NCBI RefSeq assembly: GCF_018130215.1
Contig: NZ_JAFCKQ010000002.1
Location: 496,001-560,000 of the forward strand
From: Bradyrhizobium jicamae
Lineage (GTDB): Bacteria; Pseudomonadota; Alphaproteobacteria; Rhizobiales; Xanthobacteraceae
Length of the DNA stretch: 64,000 nt
Direction of reading: 5' to 3'
Each line of letters starts with the position of its first letter. The stretch's first letter is position 1. The translations under genes and the position numbers were made by a program. The notes beneath the pieces were generated by a model. The model saw only the letters and a program-made list of their open reading frames with translations, did no database searches and was not told the DNA's origin. Below are positions 1 through 8,331 of this stretch, piece by piece.

Positions 1-580
1 TCAGGCCGAGCACGAAATCCTTGCCGATATCGTCGGCTTGCAGCAGCACGCCGATTTTCGCGTCGGGCTTCTCGCGCAAGACGTAGCGAGCGATGATCCG
101 GGATTCGTTGACGTAAGTCGGCGAGTAGGGCGTCGTCCAGGGGAACTGCTTGGGGTCGTTCCAGCGCGTGCCGCCGCTCTGTACCAGAAGCTGCGGCACA
201 CCATTGGTGTTGAGATATTTCTGGATCGCCGCGTTGGTCGGTGTGCCGAACGGCGCCATGATCGCGAGAACCTTGTCGTTCTCGACCAGCGCGCGTGTCA
301 CCTCCACCGTCTTCGGCGGGCTGTAGGCGTCGTCACGGGTGAGGAGATTGATGTGGCGGCCGTTGATGCCGCCCTTCTCGTTCAGCATCGCGAAATAGGC
401 CAGCATGGTCTTCGGGAAGCTCGCATAGATCGAGGCCGGGCCGCTGTAAGGCGCGTTGGCGCCCAGCGTGATCTCGGTATCCGTCACACCCGGACCGTAG
501 GCTTTCTCGGCGCGTGCCGCGCCAAGGCCAGTCGCGAGCGCGAACGCCCACACCGCAAATGTCACAATCGGCTTTCGCAT
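1..580 (-). CDS. Branched-chain-type ABC transporter substrate-binding protein (3' part outside window)
   Basis: The protein starts at an ATG at 580 preceded by GGGAGG on the minus strand and runs off the left edge, so about 193 residues are visible. It opens with a Sec signal peptide ending in ARA, then the GVTDTEITLG segment and a GGINGRHINL segment, both typical of LivJ/HmuY-like type I periplasmic binding proteins (Peripla_BP_6). It should capture a small organic acid or amino acid in the periplasm and deliver it to a Liv-type permease. It is transcribed divergently from the acyl-CoA synthetase gene that follows, and a TetR-like palindrome lies between them. A second protein of the same family sits in the liv operon downstream, so this may be an alternative receptor for that permease. 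Ligand unknown. Confidence 0.85.
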   Translation of the reverse strand, partial: MRKPIVTFAVWAFALATGLGAARAEKAYGPGVTDTEITLGANAPYSGPASIYASFPKTMLAYFAMLNEKGGINGRHINLLTRDDAYSPPKTVEVTRALVENDKVLAIMAPFGTPTNAAIQKYLNTNGVPQLLVQSGGTRWNDPKQFPWTTPYSPTYVNESRIIARYVLREKPDAKIGVLLQADDIGKDFVLGL

Positions 581-663
581 CGTGCCTCCCAATGGCCCTC
601 TTCGCGGGGCTCGCTGATCCGGCGATGGCGCCTCCAGAGGCTTTACCCCTCGCAACGGCTGTG

Positions 664-691
664 TAATAATAGACCGTCCGTTCGGATTATC
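664..691 (+). promoter_or_regulatory. Putative TetR operator 1 (divergent promoter)
   Basis: An imperfect palindrome with outer arms ATAAT and ATTAT surrounds a CCG-N-CGG-rich core and ends in TTCGGATTAT. Closely similar sequences occur before the Rieske oxygenase gene and before the FAD oxidoreductase/TetR pair. It lies about 90 bases upstream of the acyl-CoA synthetase start and also upstream of the divergent binding-protein gene. The GGATTAT edge could overlap a -10 element. The role is inferred from recurrence. Confidence 0.5.
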
Positions 692-778
692 AACTGATTT
701 CTCCGGATCGAGATCAAACGGCCGCGGCGAGACGGAAAATCCGCGTGCATCGGCCGCCGTAAGTGTCGAGGAGGAAAC

Positions 779-2332
779 ATGAAGCTGACGCAGGCTCTCA
801 TTTCGGCGGTGCAACTGCGCAGGAATTCGCCGGGCACGATCCACGCGGGGCGGTCGAGGACCTGGGCCGAGATTGGCCGGCGCGTGGCGCGCGCCGCCGG
901 CGGGCTGCGCCGGCTTGGTGTGGAGGCCGGCGATCGCGTCGCCATCCTTGCCCACAACAGCGATCTCTATATCGAGGCGCTCTACGCGATCGCCTGGGCT
1001 GGCGCAGTCGCGGTGCCGCTCAACACCCGCTGGGCGGTCGCGGAAAACGCCTATGCGATCGACGACTCCACGCCGAAGCTGCTGTTGGCCGACAGGACCT
1101 TCGCCGACGTCGCAGCCGGACTGAAGACTGCGAAATCGCTCTCCGCGATCGTTTACCTGGACGAAGGGGCGGTGCCGGACGGTATGCAGAGCTACGACGC
1201 GCTGATGGAGCACGGGCCGATCGAGGATGCCTCCGGTGCCTACAATGATCTGGCCGGCATCTTCTACACCGGCGGTACCACGGGATTCCCCAAGGGCGTG
1301 ATGCTGTCGCACGCCAACATCGTCTATGAATCACTGGTCTGGATCTACGCCCTGCGCTTCAGGGAGGACACGCGCTATCTGCATTCGGCCGGGATGTTCC
1401 ATCTGGCAGGGACCTCGCCGATGATTGCGCTGACCCTGGTCGGCGGCACCCATGTGACCATACCGAAGTTCGAGCCCGAACTGGCGATGAAGACGATTGC
1501 CGAGCACAGGGTGGATTACTGCCTGTTCGTGCCGACCATGCTCAACATGATGCTCAATCACCCGTCGTTCGGGAGCTTTGATCTCAGCAGCGTCAAGGAT
1601 TGCGAATATGGTGCGTCGCCGATGCCCGACGCGCTGCTGGTCAAGCTGATGAAGGTGCTGCCGGGCTGGCGCTTCCACCAGGGTTACGGCATGACCGAGA
1701 GCGCGGCGCTGGCAACGATCCTGCCGTGGGAATATCACGCGCTGGAAGGACCGCTGGCGGGAAAGCGCAAATCGGCGGGGCGTGCGGCTCCGGGTGTCGA
1801 GGTCCGCGTCGTCGATGCCGCCGGCAGCGAAGTGCCGCGCGGCACGGTCGGCGAGATCGCGATCCGCGGCGCCGGCGTTATGCTGGGGTATTGGCGCAAG
1901 CCCGAGGAGACCGCGCGCGTGCTGCGCAACGGATGGCTGCACACCGGCGACGGGGCGTGGATGGATGAGGACGGCTTCGTCTATATCGTCGACCGCCTGA
2001 AGGACATGATCGTGTCCGGCGGCGAGAACGTCTATTCGGGTGAGGTCGAAAACGCTATCTTCCAGCACGAGCATGTCAGGGAATGCGCGGTCATCGCTGT
2101 TCCCGATCCGCAATGGGGAGAGGCGGTCCACGCGATCGTCGTGCCGAAGGATGGCGCGACGCTTGATGCGGAAACGATCATTGCGCACTGCCGCAACCTT
2201 ATCGCCGGCTACAAATGCCCGCGGTCAGTCGATATCCGCCTCGAGCCGCTACCGCTGACCGGCTCGGGCAAGATCATGAAGTCGGCGCTGCGCGAGGAGA
2301 AGTGGCGCGGCTATGCGAGGTCGGTCAACTGA
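779..2332 (+). CDS. AMP-dependent acyl-CoA synthetase/ligase
   Basis: A 517-residue ANL-superfamily enzyme that would adenylate a carboxylic acid with ATP and transfer it to CoA in the cytoplasm. The P-loop-like motif YTGGTTGFPKGV is at about residues 162-173, a GYGMTESA motif follows, then YWRKPEET, the HTGDGAW and VDRLKDMI hinge region, and the C-terminal catalytic lysine in TGSGKIMK. GGAGGAAAC precedes the ATG. It is the first gene of a tightly packed plus-strand series: its stop overlaps the next start (TGATG). Its position ahead of oxygenase, crotonase and acyl-CoA dehydrogenase genes suggests it activates the pathway substrate. Chain length or ring specificity cannot be read from the sequence. 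Confidence 0.9.
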   Translation: MKLTQALISAVQLRRNSPGTIHAGRSRTWAEIGRRVARAAGGLRRLGVEAGDRVAILAHNSDLYIEALYAIAWAGAVAVPLNTRWAVAENAYAIDDSTPKLLLADRTFADVAAGLKTAKSLSAIVYLDEGAVPDGMQSYDALMEHGPIEDASGAYNDLAGIFYTGGTTGFPKGVMLSHANIVYESLVWIYALRFREDTRYLHSAGMFHLAGTSPMIALTLVGGTHVTIPKFEPELAMKTIAEHRVDYCLFVPTMLNMMLNHPSFGSFDLSSVKDCEYGASPMPDALLVKLMKVLPGWRFHQGYGMTESAALATILPWEYHALEGPLAGKRKSAGRAAPGVEVRVVDAAGSEVPRGTVGEIAIRGAGVMLGYWRKPEETARVLRNGWLHTGDGAWMDEDGFVYIVDRLKDMIVSGGENVYSGEVENAIFQHEHVRECAVIAVPDPQWGEAVHAIVVPKDGATLDAETIIAHCRNLIAGYKCPRSVDIRLEPLPLTGSGKIMKSALREEKWRGYARSVN

Positions 2333-3402
2333 TGCAGGACGCCACAACCCGAACCGACGGCTCGCCGGCCCCTGGGCCCGTGCGCGGTCCCGATACCGTG
2401 GACGACGATACGGTGCGCGCCGCGCTCGGCCGATATCTCACGCGGACATCCGGACACCGGACCGAGATAACTCATTTCTCGCGCAAGTCGTCGGGCTTCT
2501 CCTGGATCACGTTCGGCTTCGAGGCCCGCTCGGCATCCGGCGCTGATCGCATGCTGATCCTGCGCGTCGGCCCGCCGAATGGACTGTTCGCGCCCTATTC
2601 GGTGCAGCCCCAGGTCCATGCGCTGCAGTCGCTGGCCGGGACTGGTGTGCCGGTTCCTGCCCTGGTCGCGTTCGAACAGGGCGGCGCGGAGATCGGTCAT
2701 CCTTTCTTCATCTGCGAGCACATCGAAGGCGCCGTTCCCGCGCCCTGGGCCGCGAGCATGCTTGCCGACGGCCACAAGCGCGCGATCGCCCTGCAGTTCC
2801 TGAGCATCCTGGGCAAGCTGCATCGGATCGACGCGCGCGCGACGCCGTTGGCGACGCGACCGGACAAAAGCGACGAACGCGCCGAGGTCGGCGCTGTCGC
2901 AGCCTGGCGAGCCTCGCTGGCGCGTCCGACCGCGCGCTACTATCCGCTGCTCGATTGGGGCGGCAAATGGCTGCAGGACAATTGCCCGTTGCCGCCGCGC
3001 CGCACGATCGTGCATGGCGACTACCGGATCGGAAACTTCATCGAACGCGACGGCACGATAGTCGCGATCCTCGATTGGGAGCTCACCCATGTCGGCGACC
3101 CCCATGAGGATCTGGCTTGGGCGCTCATGCCGACCTTCAACGCCAGGAGCCGAAAGCTCTATGGCGTGATCGAGCGCGCCGAAGTGATCGATCTCTATCA
3201 GCGCGCGTCGGGGATCACGGTCTCGGCGCGGAGCCTCGCATTCTATGAGGCGTTTGCCTTGTATCAGGCCGCGGCGATCCAGATGTGCGCAGTGCGCGCT
3301 TTCGAGGTCGATCGATTCAACGATATGCGGATGGCAGTCATGGCGAGCCAGATGCCGTCGATCATACGCGCTTTCGAACGCGCGCTGGAGGCCGCCGCAT
3401 GA
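2332..3402 (+). CDS. Phosphotransferase-family protein (APH/choline-kinase fold)
   Basis: This 356-residue protein has the aminoglycoside-phosphotransferase/ACAD10-like kinase fold. The catalytic loop is HGDYRIGN and the metal-binding segment is ILDWELTHVGDP, both intact. I place the start at the ATG overlapping the synthetase stop; an upstream in-frame start would run far into the synthetase gene. Relatives are commonly encoded beside acyl-CoA dehydrogenases and acyl-CoA synthetases and are thought to phosphorylate hydroxyacyl-CoA intermediates, as for mammalian ACAD10/11, rather than give antibiotic resistance. The context here supports that reading. The substrate is unknown. Confidence 0.8.
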   Translation: MQDATTRTDGSPAPGPVRGPDTVDDDTVRAALGRYLTRTSGHRTEITHFSRKSSGFSWITFGFEARSASGADRMLILRVGPPNGLFAPYSVQPQVHALQSLAGTGVPVPALVAFEQGGAEIGHPFFICEHIEGAVPAPWAASMLADGHKRAIALQFLSILGKLHRIDARATPLATRPDKSDERAEVGAVAAWRASLARPTARYYPLLDWGGKWLQDNCPLPPRRTIVHGDYRIGNFIERDGTIVAILDWELTHVGDPHEDLAWALMPTFNARSRKLYGVIERAEVIDLYQRASGITVSARSLAFYEAFALYQAAAIQMCAVRAFEVDRFNDMRMAVMASQMPSIIRAFERALEAAA

Positions 3403-3908
3403 GCACGTCTTACGAACGGCAGATCGACGGCATCATCGAAGCGTTGCAGGCCCATGTCCTGCCGAACAACGCAGATGACTTCATCCGAGGCCAGGTGTTC
3501 TCGGTGATCTTCGCACTGAATGGGCTGAAGCTCGCCGCGGACTGGAAGGCCGGACCGCTGCTGCAGCAGGTGCGGGTCCAGGACGATGCATTCGCTGCGG
3601 TCAGACGACTGGCGGACGGGATGGCTCATCCGGAGATTCCCGCGGCGCCGCGTATCGAGGGTGACATCGTCGATGCCGCTCACATCGAGGGCTTGCGGGA
3701 CGATGGCGATCGGCTGCTCGGGCAGTTGCTGTTGTGGGCGACAGGCGAGGGCGTCCGCGCGGATAATCCGCTTGCGGCGAGCGAGATCGAGCGGCTGCTG
3801 CGGGGCTCGATCTGCGACCAGCTCAAGGTGGAGCTCGCAACGACGCCGAAGTCGATGCTGCAGCAGATCGCCGGCGGCGACGGCGACAAGGCAGCAACTC
3901 CGGGCTGA
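3399..3908 (+). CDS. Small conserved protein of unknown function, partner of the phosphotransferase
   Basis: A 169-residue soluble, mostly helical protein whose ATG overlaps the phosphotransferase stop (ATGA), implying translational coupling. It has no signal peptide, no membrane segment and no recognisable catalytic motif. The N-terminal half (YERQIDGIIEALQAHVLPN) is rich in predicted helix. I recall similar short proteins next to phosphotransferase-family genes in acyl-CoA catabolic clusters, so it may be an accessory subunit. It is followed by a 169-base gap holding the second TetR-like site, so it probably ends this transcription unit. Confidence 0.6.
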   Translation: MSTSYERQIDGIIEALQAHVLPNNADDFIRGQVFSVIFALNGLKLAADWKAGPLLQQVRVQDDAFAAVRRLADGMAHPEIPAAPRIEGDIVDAAHIEGLRDDGDRLLGQLLLWATGEGVRADNPLAASEIERLLRGSICDQLKVELATTPKSMLQQIAGGDGDKAATPG

Positions 3909-4001
3909 GATTCGCCTCGCGGGGGATCCTCGCAGACCTTACGCTTGCGATCAGCCGGCTTGGTTGAAGATGCTTGCCGGTCTATCGCGAACGTGCTATT
4001 T

Positions 4002-4027
4002 ACCGAACGGTTGTCCGGATTATTATA
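4002..4027 (+). promoter_or_regulatory. Putative TetR operator 2 with overlapping -10-like sequence
   Basis: The sequence ACCGAACGGTTGTCCGGATT continues into ATTATAA, matching the GGATTAT edge and CCG/CGG core of the sites near 664 and 20068. It lies about 55 bases before the Rieske oxygenase start. The TATTATAA run at the edge is a plausible -10 element, so a bound repressor would block the promoter. No start site is mapped. Confidence 0.45.
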
Positions 4028-4077
4028 AAATGACTCGAAGCGACGTCGATGGAATGGCCAGCGAGGGAGGCGGAGCG

Positions 4078-5337
4078 ATGAACATGATGACCGGTGTCTC
4101 GCCATGGGAGCGCCTGATCCGGCCTGACCGGGTACACGGCTCGCTCTACACCGATCCCGCCATCTTCGAGGCGGAGCTCGCGAACATCTGGTACCGCACC
4201 TGGGTCTATGTCGGGCACGAGAGCGAGGTGCCCAACGCCAACGACTATGTCGTCAAGTCGATCGGCCCGCAGTCCATCATCATGACGCGCGACGAGCAGG
4301 GCAAGGTCAACCTCCTGCTCAACCGCTGCTCGCATCGCGGCAACCAGGTCTGCTCCTATGAGCGCGGCAATGCGCGCTCCTTCACCTGTCCGTTCCACTC
4401 CTGGACCTTCGCCAATGACGGCCGCCTTGTCGGTTATGCCTTCCCCGACGGCTATGAGGGGCAGGACAAGTCCCAGCTCGCGCTCGGCCGCGTGACGCGC
4501 GTCGCCACCTATCGCGGCTTCGTGTTTGGCTCGTTCGCCGCCGACGGGCCGACGCTCGAGGAGCATCTCGGCGGCGCCGCCGAGACCATCGACCGACTGG
4601 TGCGCACCTCGCCCGAGGGCGAGGTCGAGATCACCGCGGGCTTCCTCAAGCATCGCGTCAAGGCAAACTGGAAATTCATCCTGGAGAACGAGTGCGACGG
4701 CTATCACCCGGCCTTCGTGCACACCTCGATCTTTGGCGTCGCCGACAGCATGATCGGCAAGCTCTATGGCGGTGCCTCGACCGCGCTGACCCGCTGTTAT
4801 GGCAACGGCCATACCGAGATCGACCTGCGGCCGGAGTTCCGCAAGCGCGGCGCACCCTTGAGCTGGTTCGGCACCAGCGAGGAACGGCTGCCGGACTATG
4901 CGGCGCGGATGAAGGCGGCTTACGGCGACACAGCGGCGCGCGAGATCATGATCGACGGCACGCCGCATGTGATGATCTTCCCGAACCTGTTCATCGCCGA
5001 GATCCAGATGTTCGTGATCCAGCCGCTCGGCGTCGACGACAGCGTGCAGCACGTCACCGCCCTGCAGTTCAAGGGCGCGCCCGATCTGAACCGCCGGCTG
5101 CGCCAGCAGACGATGGGCTCGGTCGGTCCGGCCGGCTTCCTGCTCGCGGATGATTCCGAGATGTACGAGCGCTGCCATCGCGGCGTGCTGGCCCGCAATC
5201 CGGAATGGATATTCCTTGGCCGCGGCGAGAAGCGCGAGCGGCGGGACGAACTCGGATACACGGTTGGCCACGTCACCGACGAGGTGCCGTCGCGCGGCAT
5301 CTGGACCCACTATCGCAAGCTGATGGAGCCGGCCTGA
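4078..5337 (+). CDS. Rieske aromatic-ring-hydroxylating dioxygenase, alpha subunit
   Basis: This 419-residue catalytic subunit should add oxygen to an aromatic or alicyclic ring. The Rieske [2Fe-2S] ligands are C84-x-H86 (NRCSHRGN) and C104-x-x-H107 (CPFHSW). The mononuclear iron site carries D207, H210 and H215 in the segment CDGYHPAFVH. I chose the ATG preceded by GGGAGG; an upstream in-frame ATG at 4030 has weaker support. Its stop overlaps the start of the beta subunit. No ferredoxin or ferredoxin-reductase gene is present nearby, so electrons must come from proteins encoded elsewhere. Substrate unknown; the surrounding CoA enzymes suggest a ring-bearing acid or acyl-CoA. Confidence 0.9.
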   Translation: MNMMTGVSPWERLIRPDRVHGSLYTDPAIFEAELANIWYRTWVYVGHESEVPNANDYVVKSIGPQSIIMTRDEQGKVNLLLNRCSHRGNQVCSYERGNARSFTCPFHSWTFANDGRLVGYAFPDGYEGQDKSQLALGRVTRVATYRGFVFGSFAADGPTLEEHLGGAAETIDRLVRTSPEGEVEITAGFLKHRVKANWKFILENECDGYHPAFVHTSIFGVADSMIGKLYGGASTALTRCYGNGHTEIDLRPEFRKRGAPLSWFGTSEERLPDYAARMKAAYGDTAAREIMIDGTPHVMIFPNLFIAEIQMFVIQPLGVDDSVQHVTALQFKGAPDLNRRLRQQTMGSVGPAGFLLADDSEMYERCHRGVLARNPEWIFLGRGEKRERRDELGYTVGHVTDEVPSRGIWTHYRKLMEPA

Positions 5338-5831
5338 TGCTGTCGCCCGAGAGCAGCGCTGCGCTGATGAGCACGGTCACCGCCTTCCTCTATCGCGAAG
5401 CGCGGCTGCAGGACGAGCATCAGTACGAGGCCTGGGAGAGGCTCTGGACCGACGACGGCGTCTACTGGGTGCCTGCAAACGGCGCCGATATCGATCCCGA
5501 GCGGCAGATGTCGATCATCTACGACAACCGCTCGCGGATCGCGCTGCGCGTCCGCCAGCTGATGACCGGCAAGCACTTCACCCAGACGCCGCAGTCGAAC
5601 CTGCGCCGCCTCGTCTCCAACATCGAGTTGATGGACGAGCAGCCGGGTGGCGACATCGCGGTCGCCAGCAACAGCCTGATTTTCGAGTCGAGCCTGCGCG
5701 ACGATACGCTTTGGGCGGCGCGCAACGAATACCGCCTGCGCCGTGTCGATGGCGAGTTGCGGATGGCCTACAAGAAGGTCGTCCTCGTCAACAACGACAA
5801 GGCGATCTACACGATGTCATTCCTGGTCTAG
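5337..5831 (+). CDS. Aromatic-ring-hydroxylating dioxygenase, beta subunit
   Basis: A 164-residue SnoaL/NTF2-fold protein of the ring-hydroxylating beta family. Typical features are the N-terminal FLYREARLQDEHQYEAWERLW segment around residues 17-37, the DDGVYWVP strand, and the C-terminal KVVLVNNDKAIYTMSFLV strand. Beta subunits have no cofactor and stabilise the alpha3-beta3 hexamer. The start ATG overlaps the alpha stop (TGATG), which fixes the reading frame and indicates coupled, stoichiometric translation. Twelve bases separate it from the crotonase gene. Confidence 0.9.
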   Translation: MLSPESSAALMSTVTAFLYREARLQDEHQYEAWERLWTDDGVYWVPANGADIDPERQMSIIYDNRSRIALRVRQLMTGKHFTQTPQSNLRRLVSNIELMDEQPGGDIAVASNSLIFESSLRDDTLWAARNEYRLRRVDGELRMAYKKVVLVNNDKAIYTMSFLV

Positions 5832-5843
5832 GGAGCGATCACC

Positions 5844-6638
5844 ATGATCGACAAGGGCCCCGTTCTGCTCGACATCACCGACGGCATCGCGCGGCTGCGG
5901 CTGAACCGGCCCGATGCGGCGAACGGCATGAGCGTCGAACTCTTGAGCGCGCTGTGCGACGCCATCATGGCCTGCCACGGGCGGTCGGACCTGCGCGTGG
6001 TTCTGCTGAGCGGCGAGGGAACCAATTTCTGCGCCGGCGGCGATGTCAGGGCCTTTGCATCCAAAGGCGACAAGCTGCCGGACTATATCAGGCAGGCGAC
6101 CGCGTATCTTCAGAACGCGGTGACGGGCCTGTTGCGGCTCGAGGCGCCCGTGATCGCCTCGGTGCAGGGTTTCGCGGCAGGTGGCGGCGGCTTCGGCCTC
6201 GTCTGTGCGTCCGACATCGTCATCGCGGCGGAGTCCGCAAAATTCCTCGCCGGCGCGACGCGGGTGGCGATGGCGCCGGATGCCGGCGTCTCGGTCACGC
6301 TGTCGCGGCTGGTCGGCCTGCGGCGGGCGATGTCGATCCTCCTGACCAATCCCGTGATATCGGCTGCGGAGGCGCTGCAAATCGGCATCGTCACCAGGGT
6401 CGTGCCTGATGCCGAGCTCGTCGACGCATCGCTGAACCTGGCGCGGGAGCTTGCGGCCGGTGCGCCGAAGGCGCTGGCCGCGACCAAGCGGCTGGTGTGG
6501 GCCGGCACCGGCACCAGCATCGAGCAGTGCCTGTCGGAGGAGGCGCGCACGGTCGCAGAACTCTCCGGCATGGCCGACGCCCGCGAAGGGCTTGCCGCGG
6601 TCATCGAGCGGCGCAAGCCGAACTTCAGGGGACGCTGA
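5844..6638 (+). CDS. Enoyl-CoA hydratase/isomerase family protein, PaaG-like
   Basis: A 264-residue crotonase-fold enzyme. The oxyanion-hole segments are intact (NFCAGGD at 61-67 and FAAGGGGFG at 110-118). Neither glutamate of classical hydratases is visible: the usual GGGCE is GGGGF, and the QPEI segment is absent. The segment MAPDAGVS places D146 where PaaG-type ring-opening or double-bond isomerases have their single catalytic aspartate. I therefore favour an isomerase or ring-modifying role over simple hydration. The RBS is GGGAG. It is co-transcribed with the oxygenase upstream and the SDR four bases downstream. Confidence 0.85.
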   Translation: MIDKGPVLLDITDGIARLRLNRPDAANGMSVELLSALCDAIMACHGRSDLRVVLLSGEGTNFCAGGDVRAFASKGDKLPDYIRQATAYLQNAVTGLLRLEAPVIASVQGFAAGGGGFGLVCASDIVIAAESAKFLAGATRVAMAPDAGVSVTLSRLVGLRRAMSILLTNPVISAAEALQIGIVTRVVPDAELVDASLNLARELAAGAPKALAATKRLVWAGTGTSIEQCLSEEARTVAELSGMADAREGLAAVIERRKPNFRGR

Positions 6639-6641
6639 GAC

Positions 6642-7394
6642 ATGGCCGGTGCCCTGCCATTCGGGCGTCTCGACGGCCGCCGCGCGTTCGTCTCCGGCGG
6701 CGCGCGCGGCATTGGCGCCGCGATCGCGCGCGGCTTTGCTGGCGCAGGCGCGAGGGTCGTGCTTGCCGATCTCGACGTCGCGGCGGCGTCGGCGCTTGCG
6801 CATGAGATTAACGCCGTCGCTGCGGGCCTCGACGTCAGCGACGTGACGGCGGTGCAGGCGGTGATGACCCGGGATGGTCCGTTCGACATCGTGGTCAACA
6901 ACGCCGGGATCGATCAGCATGCCTTCTTCACCGACACGACGTCGGAGGATTGGGCGCGGCTGATCGCGGTCAATCTGACCTCGGTGCTTGCCTGCACCCA
7001 GGCGGCGCTGCCGGCGATGCAGGCAGCCCGTTTCGGGCGCGTCATCAACATCACATCGGAAGCGGCGCGGCTCGGTTCCAGGGGTGGCGCGGTCTACTCA
7101 GCGGCCAAGGGCGGCGTAATCGCCTTTACAAAAAGCATCGCGCGCGAGAACGCGCGTTACTGCATCACGGCGAACGCAATTGCGCCCGGGCCGATCCGGA
7201 CGCCGATGCTCGAGCAGGCCGTCGCCGCCGGCGGCGACAGGATCTTGCAGGCGATGACGGGCGCGACACTGCTGGGCCGGCTCGGCGAACCGGAGGAGAT
7301 TGCCGCCGCCGCGCTGTTCCTGGCGTCCGATCAGGCGGCCTATATCACTGGCGAGACGCTCGGCGTCTCCGGCGGCATGGGGATCGGCGGCTGA
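6642..7394 (+). CDS. Short-chain dehydrogenase/reductase
   Basis: A 250-residue classical SDR. It has the Rossmann motif SGGARGIG (18-25), NNAG (86-89), and the catalytic residues S139, Y152 and K156 in YSAAK. The segment ending AYITGETLGVSGGMGIGG is the usual C-terminus. D42/D44 after the second strand suggests NAD preference. In this operon it probably oxidises a hydroxyl or cis-diol made by the Rieske oxygenase or by a hydratase step. It lies four bases after the crotonase gene and one base before the hydrolase gene. The exact substrate is not deducible. Confidence 0.88.
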   Translation: MAGALPFGRLDGRRAFVSGGARGIGAAIARGFAGAGARVVLADLDVAAASALAHEINAVAAGLDVSDVTAVQAVMTRDGPFDIVVNNAGIDQHAFFTDTTSEDWARLIAVNLTSVLACTQAALPAMQAARFGRVINITSEAARLGSRGGAVYSAAKGGVIAFTKSIARENARYCITANAIAPGPIRTPMLEQAVAAGGDRILQAMTGATLLGRLGEPEEIAAAALFLASDQAAYITGETLGVSGGMGIGG

Positions 7395-7395
7395 G

Positions 7396-8331
7396 ATGGG
7401 CAACCCAGCCGACGATATCGCCGCGATGCCGGTCGAGCGCGCCATCGAGCGCCTGCGTGCGATCTATCGCGGCTGGACACGCGATACGACGGTGGCGCAG
7501 ATGCGCAGAGATTGGGACGCGGCCTTTGCCGGCTGCTTGGCGCCGGTATCGTGCCGCCATGTCTCGGCCGGCGGCGTCGATGGCGAGTGGATCGAGCCGG
7601 CGGACACGCCGCGCGACAAGGCCATCCTCTATTTCCATGGCGGCGGCTTTCGGATTGGCTCGGTCGAATCGCATCGAGACCTGATCGCCAGGATCGCCGT
7701 GGCGTCAGGTTGCCGCGTGCTCGCGATCAATTACCGACTGGCGCCCGAGCATCGCTTCCCGGCGGCGCTGGATGACGCACTGACCGCCTATCGGCACTTG
7801 CGTGATCAGGGCCTGCGGCCGGCCGACATTGCATTTGCGGGCGACTCCGCCGGCGGCAATCTCGTGCTGGGCACCATGCTGGCTGCGCGCGACCGCGGCG
7901 TGCCGTTGCCGGCAGCGGGCGCACTGATGTCGCCCTGGACCGATCTGGCTGCGACCGGCGCAAGCTATGAGACCAGGGCCGCAGCCGACCCGGTCCACCA
8001 GCGCGGGATGATCCTGGCGCTTGCGAAGACCTATCTCGGCAGGGATGGCGACCCGCGCGACCCGCTGGCCTCGCCGCTCTATGCCGATCTCGACGGCCTG
8101 CCGCCGCTGTTGGTGCAGGCGGGCGACCGCGAAACCGTGCGCGACGATGCGACCGGCCTCGCGGCAAAGGCGAAGGCCGCCGGCGTCGAGGTCGAGCTGC
8201 AGATATGGAACGGCATGATCCACGTGTTCCAGATGTTCCCGCAGATTCCGCAAGCTGCGGAAGCTCTCGCGTCACTGGCGGATTTCCTGCGCAAGCATCT
8301 TCACATCGGTCATCGGAAGGCGTCACAATGA
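7396..8331 (+). CDS. Alpha/beta hydrolase, hormone-sensitive-lipase family
   Basis: A 311-residue carboxylesterase-like enzyme. It carries the HSL oxyanion motif FHGGGF, the nucleophile elbow GDSAGG, and C-terminal Asp and His regions (the latter NGMIHVFQMF). No signal peptide, so it acts in the cytoplasm. The start ATG at 7396 lies just after the SDR stop, while the next gene's ATG overlaps this stop. In the pathway it could cleave an ester, a lactone or a ring-cleavage product. This is inference from the neighbours. Confidence 0.85.
   Translation: MGNPADDIAAMPVERAIERLRAIYRGWTRDTTVAQMRRDWDAAFAGCLAPVSCRHVSAGGVDGEWIEPADTPRDKAILYFHGGGFRIGSVESHRDLIARIAVASGCRVLAINYRLAPEHRFPAALDDALTAYRHLRDQGLRPADIAFAGDSAGGNLVLGTMLAARDRGVPLPAAGALMSPWTDLAATGASYETRAAADPVHQRGMILALAKTYLGRDGDPRDPLASPLYADLDGLPPLLVQAGDRETVRDDATGLAAKAKAAGVEVELQIWNGMIHVFQMFPQIPQAAEALASLADFLRKHLHIGHRKASQ

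Noticed and set aside
2332..3402. Aminoglycoside resistance gene
   Set aside because: The APH-type fold is shared by metabolic kinases; the operon context is acyl-CoA metabolism, not resistance.
4000..5310. A 436-codon minus-strand frame opposite the Rieske alpha subunit
   Set aside because: The plus strand encodes an unambiguous Rieske protein; the reverse frame lacks any motif.
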